A stretch of 64,000 nt of DNA, taken from Pyrenopolyporus hunteri. Lineage: Eukaryota > Ascomycota > Sordariomycetes > Xylariales > Hypoxylaceae. Every line of letters starts with the position of its first letter. Within the stretch, counting starts at the first letter, position 1. Of this stretch, positions 32,084-44,862 are shown piece after piece. The stretch covers positions 1,984,001 to 2,048,000 of the forward strand of contig CADCXC010000010.1 in the NCBI GenBank assembly GCA_902806595.1, in the 5' to 3' direction. The notes under the pieces were generated by a model. It saw only the letters and a list, made by a program, of their open reading frames with translations, was not told the origin of the DNA and made no database searches. The translations under genes were made by a program, and so were the position numbers.

Positions 32084-35000
32084 CGAAAAGATTCACGAGC
32101 GAACGACAAAAATAATCCCTCCAAGGACCTAGGGACCCACTCGTACCTAGTAGGGCCACAGTGACGCAGCCCAAAATGGGGACAGGGAATAAGGGCTTGG
32201 CTGAACCTGGCCGGGGTGTGGTAAGGGAGCAGGGGGGGTAAGTTGTGGCAGGGGTGTGTGTCTGTGTGGCCTGCATATCTACGTACAGAGGTATAATACG
32301 TACCTATAATACGTACCTATAATGTGTAGATGTATGCATGCCTGTGTCCCCCCCCGTAGAAGAAAATGAAACAAGCGTAAGCCCCTAAGAATCCCTGTCG
32401 GTTCAACATGTGCTACATATCCCTCCCCTGTCAACGACATTCTGTTCTTATGTACAGTACATAACGTGTAGACGACCTAATGCATGGCACTACAAGAACA
32501 TGGCGCGCATAGTCGATTAAATGATTAATTGCGTCTTGAAATTGGGCATTACCCGAAATAGCCTAGATGCGCATGGCCAAACCAGGAGAAGGCCGGTTTA
32601 ATATTGTCATTATTGTTATTATTATTTTTTCGTTCTCACTTTTATTTTCTTCAATTCGGATTCGTATTCCACGTTCTTGTTTCTTCTCTGCGCTCGTCGT
32701 TATTGTTACGGCTTCCATTAACTATGCCCACATATGTTGGTCCGCCCTTATCAACGCTTATTATACCATTATTGCCTACCTACTTCTAAGTAACCTAGGT
32801 AACACTTTGACCTTCATTACGGCGAGCGCGAACTGTGGGTTGATTTCTCTTCGAGCGGTCAACCGCTTCAGTCATACAATGTAGAACGAGCCCAAGCTCG
32901 GAAACCATTACGTCCATGGATGCCGCGGAACTAAGACCTCGGAGTGATCAATTAACAGCTCCACTCACCCGTAGAAGGTTCGTAGAACATTTCAAGAGTT
33001 TCCACTTGATAGTCGTGGCTCCACAAGCCTCACGAACAATCTTAAAAAGAATTTTCGTTTGTGGGATATTATGTTGGGGACGAGATTCAGATCCAAGTCA
33101 AAGCTTTTTTTTTCTTACAACAAGGGGAAGTGGGCCGTTCATTTACATACAGATGAGCTGCGTATCGGAATCGAACGATGGCGTTACGGTGAAAGGGGAC
33201 TAGTTTGGATGGGAAGAAGGAGAACGAAGAGGTCAAGAAAAATGGCACCAAAAATAAAAATAAAAATGAAAATAGGGTGGTTCGGTGATTGTTCGCGTGA
33301 GGCCGATGCTGATGTATTCAGCCCACTACCAAGTAATCCGAGCTAAAGGGGCGATAGTTCTAGAGTCGAGATAAGTCTATATGGGTGAGACCTGACGGTT
33401 CGGGCAACTAACTAGCTTCGGTCTCTACGGAGCCGGTTCTTCTCGATACCTAACCTCGGTGCTACTTTCGATGCTCGATGGAAACGTCTTCAAGGTATAT
33501 TACTTACATTAGGTATGATGTCTGGGTGTGATGTGTACATAACATTGCGCTGGGCATATCCTCGATCTGGCTTAAACGGACCGCCGAGAATCTGTAACTT
33601 GCGATTCTAGTAGAATCTCGTCATTTATCAGCATGCAAGGAGTGGTCAGCTGGCCTCGAAACCCTGAACGACATCTGACAAGAGCTGGTCGAATCCCTGC
33701 ATTCCAGCCCTAATTCCTCTGGCCTAAGTTGAACTTTTTTACCCTCTTCTACATAGCACATATATAGTAAGACTCGTTTAACTAGCTAGCTACGGCTTCC
33801 GTGCTTCATTGGGCAGAAAATGGAGATCCCAAAGTCCAATTATCATGACAGCAGCAGCCACGGTCGATCTCCCTTGCCGGTTCGGACGGGGGGGTAATCG
33901 ACTTCTAGCATCTCGGCGGGCGTAAGCCCTACTACCTTTTCATATATTACACTTACCATTTTTTTTTTCCCTCTCAGACATGGCGTTCGCTTCTCTTAAC
34001 CCACCGGCTTGGCGTCGCCGGAGTGTCTGATTGATTCGCGTCGAGAATTGATGCTCGCTATGTTAGGTCTATTTTGTATGGATAGCGCCGGACAGTCCGG
34101 ACGCGTAAATAAGCAGTTCAGGACCGCCAGTTTTCAGATTCGATCCATAGTAGGAAATGGCTAGTATAGGTAGGCGATGGCTAGTAGGCAATGGCTTGTG
34201 AGTCCGAGCTGAATCTCAGTATTGCGACAGCGAACGGACCAAAGAGACGGGGATCTGTACCTGGCATCTCAGCTGATGTGTATAGATAACATCAGGGGTA
34301 AGTGTTCGCGAACACGGGGTGCAGCAGTTCTTGCACACCATGTCCTTCGTATATCCTCTAAGCTCCAACGTAGGTCGATTACAATGTCATTTTGATGTCA
34401 TCAATATACAATCACATATAATCCTTCAACGCGATCCGCGACGCTATCGTCTCGGAGTAGGTACGTCGCTCGAAGTTAGCGGCCTAGCTCTAGCCTCTTA
34501 GCAGGTTTCGCTTCGGCAAAGGGGGGATCTTCTTCTCCGAGAAGGGAGAATGTTGATGCGATGCAAATGGCGCAAAAATAGATAGGCAACACCCACAAAA
34601 CTCCGGTCCAACTTAGTTAAAAAAGAAAGTCATCTACATACACAGCTGCCTACTGGTATGGAGAATAGGTGATTCGTATATCGGCTATAGAATTCTATGT
34701 ATCGGTACCATGTACGTAGGGTTGTTTCCAGGGCTGGGCAAGCTGGTATGCCCGACTGGAAGAAGTCCCTGGTTAAGCCAGAGGGGGATGACTCATGATG
34801 TGTTGGTCGCGATCCATCTTAGACCTAGTTATCGGCAGGTCGCTGTCGAGACATGCAGACAAAATCGTCGCGAACAAGTCTTGTATGTACTGTGGACTGG
34901 ATTGGTAAAGTGGTTTGACCTTTTGTATACTGTACATAGTCGCACCCAAGGAGCTCTCCGCAGATAAGTTAGTGATATTCCACGCTACTGTCTTATGCCC

Positions 35001-37820
35001 TTAACATTTCACAGGGCTGATGATGGTGATGTACAAGTACCCTTGCCGTCCCATCAGTGCGTACGTGGTCCCCTGTCAAGTATCATCCATCAATCTCGAA
35101 CTTCAGGACGTCATGTGGAATCTTCAAGCAAGGCCTTTACCGCTTTACCAGATTCATAGATGGATGCCTATCACTGCGTTAGTCACAGAGCAATCCTTGT
35201 TTATACAGATACATACTTATATACTATACCTGAGGTACACAGAAGAAGGCCACTGGCATTTTCTCTCAACGTGATTTTCATGTGTTAGGGGAGTATTGCA
35301 TGTCTATGATACAACCCACACAAATTCGATACGTATCATCGAGGAGATAGGTAGGCACTTGGCGGATGTACTATGGTATATCATTGCTATTATATAGGTA
35401 GGTAGTTAATATTCGTCGTTGATCCTAAAATAGACACCCGTCTGAAGAAGATGGAAAATCGCGCGGAATGTTTCCACTCGTAAAGGATAAAAAACATAAT
35501 ACTTGAACAAGGCGTACCTATTCGGTGTGCACAATACGAGCTTTGATGAACAATCCACCCTGCCGAGGTTGGGAATGTTAGACTTCGAAGAGTCAACCCC
35601 TGGGAAGCGGAAAAAAGCGAGCCGTGGTTGGGACCAAGTTGATGGAAGCCTCGTTTTCTCGGCGAATAATTTCCCTTCCCGATGAATTCGGCTGCTCAGC
35701 AAGTGCAAATCGATCCATAACTACCAGGGAGAGATTCTTAGGCGGCCAGGGGTAGGCCCTGATCTTTGTCTGATTAAAGTGGAATCTAATTTCAACTCGT
35801 CGTCTTCTAGAAGAGTTCCATGGATATCTTGGCGTCCTCTCCTTTTCCCCTTTCGTGACCTCACCGTCCCGCCTAGAAGCCACGGAAGTTCCACATTATT
35901 AAAGTGCGTACTTGTTGAATCTTAGCCCGACCGTTTCACCTGTTTCGCGCAACGGGTTCAGCAAATTAGTTAGCCAAGAATCGAGATAAGGGCGGTCAAG
36001 AAGATTTTTCGCGAATTCCCTAAACCACCTAACCTATCTGGCAAGGAAACGCCATGGGTATGGCAACATATGGGGATGACTACTTAATGTATGTGTGTAG
36101 ATGTCTTGGCTCTTGGCAGACGATCGACACCGCTGCCGGTTCAGGGCGTATCTCACAAAGATCTCACTAAAGGGCAGAGTGGTATACATACCTACCCTAC
36201 CTACATAACGTTAGCGGCGATATTCGTCCGATTATTCATCTGATGTATACGACGTATACAGATACTAGGTATTAGGTCCAATTCCTAACCGAACTTGACA
36301 TTTCATATTTCTAAGCAGTCGGGCGTGTTACCAGCGTGTTGGGTCTAGAAGTATACCATTGGAACTTCAACCCGCTAAGAGTCGACATTTTTCATATGAA
36401 TCCCTACGTACCTAGGTGCCTATGTTGCATTCTCCGATCCTTCGTACGTCCCAGTTCCAAGGTTTCCATCCACGGAAGAGCCGGTCTATGAACGAACGGA
36501 AGGCTTCAAGTATGTAAACACTGAAAGAATGAGATTTCAGCCTGGTGGCAATTCGCAATGCCCTTGCAAGGAATTTGATCCCGAGTACTTTCTTGTTTCC
36601 GCCCGGATATAACGAGATGCGAATGGTGAAAAGCCGCCACTAAGACCACGATAGTTAGATCGAGCGATTGGGTATATCTCGTTCATCAGCATCAGCTATA
36701 TGCATGGTTGTTGCGCTGCGCAAGTAAATCCTTCGGGGCAACGCTCTAACCATTTCAATCGGCGAACCAGGGCGGTCAAGGTACGATCCCAGATAGTTAC
36801 CGTAGGTACAGCATCACCACGTGAAATAGGGTACCACAGCCTTACGGCGCAGGCAGGACTCGGGAGAGTCTTATGCATGCGAATGTAGGACCTCCAACAT
36901 GATAAGCCATACCGCACAGTGGACCTAGTTTTGAAGGCTGAGATGATGCTAGATGAAGGCTAGCCGTCTCTCATGCGCTACAGATGCGGGTGTGTTGCAG
37001 ACATGCATTGTCGATTCTAGCTGCAGATGCCCTCGTTAGGATCGGGGGCACGACCTTTCGTGATTACCTAGGTATCAATTCCAGCCACTATATCTCCCAT
37101 TCGCGAATTACCTGACCGTGCTACCTCGCCTTAGTAACGCTTGGAAGTCGCAAGGTTACTCCAAGATGTGCGTCTACGCAGTCGATGGCCGGCGTTTGAT
37201 TGCTGAGGCTCAGCTAATTCTTACCGTTACACATGCAAACAACGAAGGTCACCGGACGTAGATGAGCCGGGAAAAAAAGTCAGCTACCTGTTCTGCGATG
37301 GCCGCCAATACGGAATAGTCTACAAGGAAACCGAAAGGAATCAATGGGATATAGACTAGCGAATATTACAGATCCCGAATTGTAGGATTATGTAGGTAGG
37401 TAGGCAGTAGATGAGGTACGAAGGCGTATACATGTGCTTACCCGTATCACCAGCTGAAGATCCCGAGCCGAGTTTATTCAACGGCCAATGGAGGAGAGTT
37501 GGTCACCTGCCTCTGAAACACCGACAGGCTTATCAAGAATGTCATTCACCCGGGACCGAGAACAGACCATCGTGCAGATATCTTCCCCCGCGATATCACT
37601 TCACCTCCCACGTGGGGAAGCAGGGGGTGGTAAGATGCCGTCCCTGAACGTCTGTTACTTATTTCCCTATCTGATGGAGTGGTCCGAGCTGAAGAGCAGG
37701 ACATGCAATTTGCGACGGACGAGGTGGTTCGATCGTGGGTCGCGATGGGAAATCATACAAGCCCATACCGGACAAGCAAGAGTAAGTCTCGTCTTCAACA
37801 TGGGAAGCCTACTTCAAACA

Positions 37821-37860
37821 TACCTACATACCTACCTACCTACCTACCAGGTACCTACCT
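37821..37860 (+). repeat. (TACC)n microsatellite
   Basis: Tandem TACC units in a non-coding block, with related TACCTACC words continuing to about 37905 and an ATGTACGT-rich self-complementary stretch at 37957-37985. Confidence 0.75.
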
Positions 37861-39426
37861 CGAAATATACCTATCTCGTAGACATATACCTACCTACGTA
37901 ACCGTACATTGCCGAACCTATTTCCACACGAGCCTGGTCATCTCATGCAATACATGCGTACATATGTATGTATGTACGTACATACGAGAGTGATCTACTT
38001 ATAACGGCCCTCCCACACTTGAATTGTCGCAGGGAGATTCGCCGTCGTCTGCGCGCGACACTAACGGATCTATAGTCGTCACCAACTACATAGTATCATT
38101 ATGCTATTGCCTGTTGCGTCGCCAGGTAGCAATTATTGAATTTATCCATGAAACTACTAGTCCCTTTCCAGACGCGTTCCTGAGTAGCAGATAGAGCAGG
38201 CCTCGATGTCCTTAGATCATTACCCTAGCATCAGCCAACTACTACCGTTCGGCTCGAAGGTGAAAGATTAGGCAATCCGAGCACACCCTCTTCTCTGCCG
38301 TCTCGGAGGTAGTGTACCACCAGGTATGCGATCGGCCGACAATATTACCATATGAGGTCAAGATTGTGGGGGATTTGCGAGGGAGGTATCGATTTGTCTT
38401 GGTATGGCGTCGACTCCAACGAATTTCTGTCGTTTTGCGGTCTGACAGGTACCAGAACCGAACCCGAGCCCACAGTCGCTAGTCTTGCCCTAGGCAGCAT
38501 AAGATCTCTAACGGACGTTGGCACTACCAAAGCCCACATATCTCTCTGTCTTCTCGCATAGATTTCCCCTTCCCCAACATGGCTATGCGCCAACCCCTTC
38601 TGCTCTGGTCACGCGGCCACTAAAACCCGCCAAGGGTATTCTAATGGCGGATAAGCGGGAGCTTCTCGCGCATCAACATAGAGTACCTAGGTTAGGTGCC
38701 TAACCTAATGTATTGCATGTACGTATGGCATGTGTTATGTACTTGCTCGGCTGTCATCGCCCCTCTCCGTTGAAACCACCATCGCAGGTCCGAAGTGGTG
38801 GGCAGCACTCTATTACTACATTGAAGGTCTCGTAACAGTAGTAATGGGGGCGGCCGAGCAATAGCGCAACACATACGCAGTCACACACTGGTTACGAAAT
38901 TATGACAATAGGCGCGCAGGTTGTGAGTGGGCTGAACAAAAACCACCGTCGTATTCGAAAGGTCAATAATAGCACGGCCCGGGACCATGATCGGCGCGGA
39001 CCCCAAGTTTTGTTACCTACCTTACCTACAGTACTTTACCTACCTATCATACGACGCGGATCGCAACGCCGACGTGGGATTGCACCACGGCCTTTGATGA
39101 GGGGAATTACATACTATTGTAGCAGTGAGACCGAAAGGCGAAGCCTGCCGAGGGAATCCGACGCTCTGGAATGCCAAGCGCATTGATCTGCAATCTCGCG
39201 ACACACGTGTCCCTCGAGGCACAGTCCCAATGGTACTTGTGAGAGGATTGAGTCTGAGCCTTACATGTAACCAGATGCGATGAAGGGGGGGGGCATATAT
39301 CAGCCGTAATGACGAAGGAACTTGATCCCCCCCTCTCTCAGCCAATCCAATGTCTCGATCTATCTCCCGATCCGCCAATAACAGGCTTTCCCAAGGGGCT
39401 TCTTCTCCCGCTCTACCCACACTGAG

Positions 39427-39455
39427 GTGTATGTGTGTGTGTGTGCGTGTGTGTC
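39427..39455 (+). repeat. (GT)n microsatellite
   Basis: Dinucleotide GT run with one GC interruption in non-coding sequence. Confidence 0.85.
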
Positions 39456-42400
39456 ACACCAGTCAGGGCAGAGAGGGGCAAGATCATGATAATTGGAAGA
39501 ATTTCCAATTGTGCGAGAGGGGGTGGGTGAGAAAGAGACGGTACGGCACGGCAGCGTTAGTTTTGATGTGGTGATACCTCCTCTCATGCCCTTACTCATG
39601 CTTAACGGATACACATGGATTAGACCTCCTGGGATTGCGCAATCCGACTAACATGGGAAAACACCGACGCTGCCGAAACCGCCCTAGGATATAACAGAAT
39701 TCCCCTATCGTCAGCTGATGAACACCATCGTGTATTATCGGGGTGTTAATAACCTTACCCTGCTACTTAGGTAGATCCTCGCAGCCGGAGCTGCGGTATA
39801 TCTGATAAGGAAGAAGAGAGACAATTACCGTGCATCCCGAAGATTCCCCAACACGGCGGACCTCACTCCCACCACAACCGGGGTAGAGAAAGCCCATGTA
39901 CAGTACATAGTCCATTATCTTACGTAGTAGTGCAGATAGGCTGAGTAGAGTCCAGGGGTACACGCGCAAACGAGAAAAAAAAGGGCTGACGAACCAGTCT
40001 TCCCGAGTTGTTTCATAGGTAGAAATCAGGTTCATACATACAATACCTCATACCTCCGACATAACGCGCTGCACCCAACCCAGCTCGTCAGCATCTAAAT
40101 GCTATGTTCAGACTTTCCTGCTTATATTACTACGGGAAATGCTGCACGCTTGGACGTCTGTATATGCTTACGCGCGTTTCTTCCTGTAATCCCCGTTGGA
40201 CGCCTACACTAGGTTTAGCGAACTAACTATCTACATACCTACCTACCTAGGTAGCCAGAGAAACAAATGTCTCAGTGATCATAACCATAATAATAAACCC
40301 CGAGTGTTTGCTAACGCCCCCCCTCCCCTCCCCTCCCCCATTTACCAACTTGGAAGAGCGCTTACAGCCTGACTCAGAAATACCTTACCTGCTCGTAGGT
40401 CTCTTCCTCTAGCCGCCTTCCGTATGCACTCCGCCGCAGCCGGGGACACGAGTACCCGATTCCACGGGGGTCTAGCACCACTCCCGTCCGGGGTTTCTGG
40501 GCTGCGGCAAATATATTCGTTGGCGGTGGATACGACATGCGTAAGAGGCAGCCAAGCTCGACCTCAACGTTAACCTTCGTCATCCTAATCCCGCAGATTC
40601 TGGTTTCGTAAAGGCGATTGAACAGCCCACGGCCTGTAGACAGGCACGGAAACGTGAGGCACGAGACAAACAACGGGCCACCGATACGGCCGGCCCTGCG
40701 GGGAACATCGTGGGGACCGGATGGGGCTCGAGGCCATATCGGCGGCCGCCTTGTTTGCTGTCTTTCTACCTACATATCTTAGGTACATCCCACTAAACAC
40801 GTCACAACCCTAAATGCTTTCTTATGCGGATATGGCGCAGGTAAATAGGTAAGTAGGCCTGTATTGATCTGACTATACGCATGTGCGTATCGACTAGTCC
40901 TATAGCCATATCCACATTAGGACGCCGAGTATCTGCATACTGTAAAGTCGCCATTACCGCGCGCGATTTATTTATTGGATTTTAGTCATAGCGCCGTCGG
41001 TCTGAAGCCGTAGGGGGTTGGTCACGGCAAATATTAATATCAAATATTAATTATTATTAGCAAGATCTACCCGCCCGAGCCTCTCGGTACAAGCAACCTT
41101 AGCATTGGGGTTGCCGCATCCTCAGGTACCGCTTCACATGTAGGTATGTGCGTTGGTCTAAGTTAGGGGAGACCGCTCGCATTGACATGTTAGCCCTCGA
41201 TCTAGACGTACATCCCCCTATCTCTAGAACAGGCGGTAAACTACGCACTTACCTAGGGACAATGCATCTCGCAACTAAATCTGACAAGCGAAGATTCAGC
41301 AAGGACTCGATACGTGCTATCCAACGGACAATGCGAGCAGATCTAACCAATTGAGATTCAATACGATGACACTACGGTTCAATGCCGGTTCGGAAGATTT
41401 CGAGCAGACAGCATATACGCGTTGGATGAATAGGCGTCTGAGTAAGTTCTAAAAATGAGTAGAGCTACTTCTTTCCGCGGGTGGCAAAGCCACGCCCCCT
41501 TTTCCCCTTCCGAACTCTACTCGGCTTGGTGGGCTGTTGGATGCAGTTTGGCTATAGTTCAAGCACTATTGTTGGGGAATAGGCAACCTCTGATACGTCG
41601 AGAAGTCAAAGCCTTACAATGTTTGGCCTCTCTGAGATATCTATTGGACCCTTCATACGTTAACTTTCCGCAAGCCTTATGTAGTTAATGTAGGCTTATC
41701 TCTTCATGTAGGTAGGTATGTATATTACTACACAGAGGGAGAACATTATTGCCACTTTATGGTAAGGTTCTTTGACTTATTCCTTGTAGAGTACCTACCA
41801 CTACATGGAGTCATTCGAATGACCAATAACTTGAGCATTCGGGCTCAGATACCTACATATCGTGTACGTCCACAGACAGTAGATCAATCTATTCAGCCGG
41901 TACACGCCATGTCTTGGTGATGTTATATTTAGTTGTTTTTCTTTATATGCTGTGACTTCAATGGAAACCACGCCTGATGCTATACAGTCATTCTACACGC
42001 ATATGTTTGTGTCTGTCGGCTGAAACAGCAGTAGGTACAATACTTCTCCGCCCACCCGAGACGAGAGCTCGCCTCTGTTGGAGGCGTAGCCAGTAGAGAT
42101 GCTCTAGCATGTCTACATATTTCGACGTAGAGCTAGGACCGGGAGAAGAACCCGGAGGCGTAGCTCGATGGTTAGTCTATAGTGACTAGAATGATGTATA
42201 TCAAACTACTCCGAAACGTATAGTTAATCCGTGTGTATGATTTTTGTATTCAGGTAGGTTACTGTGAAGTACTACGTAGTGCGGAGTCTCTTACTCTCAA
42301 ACAATCTGAAGGTGGTCGGGTCGCCGATGCTCTGGCCCCCCCTTATGATCGTGTTTAGAATAGGGGGGATGTACCCAGAATCTTAGATCTTAGACTGACA

Positions 42401-42941
42401 GAACGTGGGTAGATCAAAGCAGAGCTAATTGAATCAAACAGTAACAACCTCTCATTGTAAAAGCCTTGGGCTAGGAAACAGGGAGACCCCAAACCACGGC
42501 ATACAGGAATTGGGGGCTAGAGAAGCGGTGAAGTGTAGTATTTCAAATTACCTGCATAGCGTTATGCATCGCAACAGGTAGTTTCTGTAGCCCAAGCCGA
42601 GGTAAATTACATGGAGAGCGCAGCCGCGTCTTGACTGCATGGCCTATCTCGTGAGGAGATGGCTGGTAGACTGGTGCATATACAACGTGGCGTGGAGGAG
42701 GGTATCGAGAGGAGAAACATATGGAACCCACGAGGTCTCTAAGCTTTTGGCGACGCACGATGCTGAGTACTACTTTGCGAATGGGACACAATATAGCGTG
42801 CCATGCTCATGTTGCACTGCAGAAGGATCTGTCTTTTGGAATTTTTCCACTACCACATAGGTATGTAAGCTCTGGCAATCGACGTCCGGACGGTTTCGGC
42901 GGTCTCGTTGTCTCAAGCCTACCTAACATACCACGTACAGG

Positions 42942-42968
42942 CCATACGGACCATACGGGCCATACAGA
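42942..42968 (+). repeat. 9-nt tandem repeat, 3 units
   Basis: Three consecutive units of CCATACGGR type at 42942, 42951 and 42960, the last with one change. It lies about 240 bp from the stop of the following minus-strand gene. Confidence 0.65.
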
Positions 42969-43201
42969 CCGCATCGAGCGATCTGCCGTCTCCTCTAAGA
43001 CGACATCGTGTGTCGATAGATCGCTCTGGAACGATATGCGCTCTTATGCGTTTAGTAAGCCAGACACGCATGGGCGCTGGCAACTATTGATTATGGTGTC
43101 GCGGCCGGCCGAATCCTATAGCCCACGTGGTCGAGGGTTTGGGGGGTGACGTGCATGAATGCTACCGCGACAGCCGCGAATCCGTCACGGGGCGGTGCCA
43201 T

Positions 43202-44406
43202 TCACGACATGTCCACGCCCGCCGGTATTTGGGTAGAGATGATGAAGTTCTCCATCATGGCCTGGCCTCCGCCCCCAGGTTTCGTTGCATGGCTTCCGCC
43301 CGCACCGGCCGTCCTGCCGCGTCCCGTAACTTGGGGGCCACCGCTGATGCTACCTTCGCGGCGCTTGACGACGAGGCACAGCACGCGTCCGTAAATAGAA
43401 AATCCCTCGTATGAGATGTCCATGGCCAGTTTCTTCTTGTCGTCGTCGTCGTCGTCCTCCTCCTCCTCCTCCTCGTCGGCAGTGTTACCTTCCGCTGCCG
43501 CTGCTCCTCCCCTGCGCCGCTTGGCTGGTGGCGGCCGCGTGCCGGCGTCGTCATTTGACTCGCCGTGCACGAATAGGCTATCATCTTCTTCGTTACCCGA
43601 TACAAACTCTAGTGCATTGTCTTGTTGATCGGTCGCGTCGCGATCTGCGCTCCGTCCTGACTCCGGTTCTGGTTCTAATTCTGTATTCCTGCGGCCGCGT
43701 TTGGGTCGCCTGCCGCTGTTGGTACCCGTCGCGGTCTCATCTGCCGCCGGGATCGCTGCTAAGGTAACTGCGGCATCTTCTTCGTCGCTCTCCTCGCGCC
43801 TGATGGCTGGGCCAAATTCTGCAGTAGCATCGACGTCGACGGGTGTCTCGTTCGTCTCGCCAATCAGGCGGCCGGAATTCGAAGTCAGCTTAGTCTGGGT
43901 GGTGTCGTGGAAGTGCTTGTGCTTCGTGAGGAGCGCGTGGCGGGTGCTTGTCTCGGTGAGGAATATCGATACTTCGAAATCATCTGTAACGTGTTACATG
44001 CTGCATGAACCTGGGAGATCTTCAGAACCGAAGAGGCCGCAGAGCGTCGCACGAGACGACGTACGGGACGACGTACAGTACTCTCCGGTTTCGCGGTGAT
44101 GCTGTGACGGTATAGGGGTATGGACCGAATGTTCCATATGTGTGTAAAGGCAAGGTACCTATGTGACCTACCTTCGACCACTACATCTTTGATTCCCTTT
44201 TTCCTAGTGCTACGTTTCCTGCTTCGCTCTCGTTCCTCACGTAACTTGGGTAATACGAGCGGGCGCACGCTCTCGATCACCCTTGGCAGCACTGGATTCC
44301 TTGAATTCAGGAGCCAAGTATGGGCCAGGGCGGGGTTATCGAGGTAGATACGACATTCAAGGACTGAGTACTTCGTTATGCGGAGGTAGCGGCGGATCGG
44401 CGCCAT
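43202..44406 (-). CDS. Conserved-looking acidic protein of unknown function
   Basis: Two exons, 44406-44172 and 43983-43202, give 338 residues; the intron is the longest in the window (188 nt). The N-terminal 115 residues form a compact, regular module (RRYLRITKYSVLECRIYL, LPRVIESVRPLVLPKLREE, then DDFEVSIFLTETSTRHALL after the junction). The middle is disordered and acidic, with basic nuclear-localisation-like patches (RRPKRGRR, AKRRR) and an Asp/Glu run of about 12 residues. A short C-terminal element follows (YEGFSIYGRVLCLVVKRR), ending in IPAGVDMS. The composition suggests a nuclear protein. I cannot name the family with confidence. Its position divergent from the mitochondrial IleRS gene gives no functional hint. 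Confidence 0.75.
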
Positions 44407-44862
44407 GGCAAGGCACAGCGTGACGCATCTCGCGATATGGTATTGGTATGTTGAAGGAGTATTAGTCAAGCCGTTTGTCGCGGATTCGGTCGATACGAGG
44501 TATGAGATCACCCTCCTTATCGATTGCGAAGGGTGGATACCTGTTTCTACCATAGCACCTAGGCTCCTGCTCCTGCCAAGGAGCTTACTAACATATGATC
44601 TTGTACCTTGCTTGGCACTTGTGGCTGGGTTCCGTTTTATATATACCTAGGTACAATCCGACGCAGCCTGTGGCTCGGGCGTCTTACATCATCCCATTAT
44701 CGATAGAGATAACGATAGCGATAACATAACAGCACTAGAACGTCAATAGAGCGATAAATCAAACAATTTATTTTTCACGATGCGATTCACTTTAAGGCGC
44801 GTATATCGCAATATATACGATTTCGGGAGATTGTCAACTACGACAATGGTCCCGAGACCATC
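44407..44862. promoter_or_regulatory. Divergent promoter with a GATA cluster
   Basis: 456 bp between the uncharacterised gene (-) and IleRS (+). Four GATA cores on the plus strand (44702, 44708, 44714, 44720) plus one on the minus strand (44698-44701) lie within 26 bp at regular 6-nt steps; one is a full AGATAA. Fungal GATA factors (AreA, Sre and White-collar types) bind such sites. Confidence 0.5.

Larger units (their letters stand above)
27559..43201. other. 15.6 kb block without a supportable gene
   Basis: Between Sam37 and the gene at 43202-44406 I find no conserved domain, no plausible exon chain and no transposon open frame on either strand; all open frames are short and of random composition. 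The sequence is not strongly AT-rich and not internally repetitive beyond microsatellites (31647-31670, 37821-37860, 39427-39455), short minisatellites (32041-32083, 32292-32323, 42942-42968), an A-tract at 28454-28473, and TACCTACCTAGGTA-like words (28262-28283, 30069-30085, 40230-40250). Possible contents are long non-coding transcripts, regulatory DNA, or heavily decayed insertions. Confidence 0.55.

Noticed and set aside
42721..43149. 142-residue plus-strand frame
   Set aside because: Composition is random and partly made from the 9-nt CCATACGG repeats; no domain and no splice partners.
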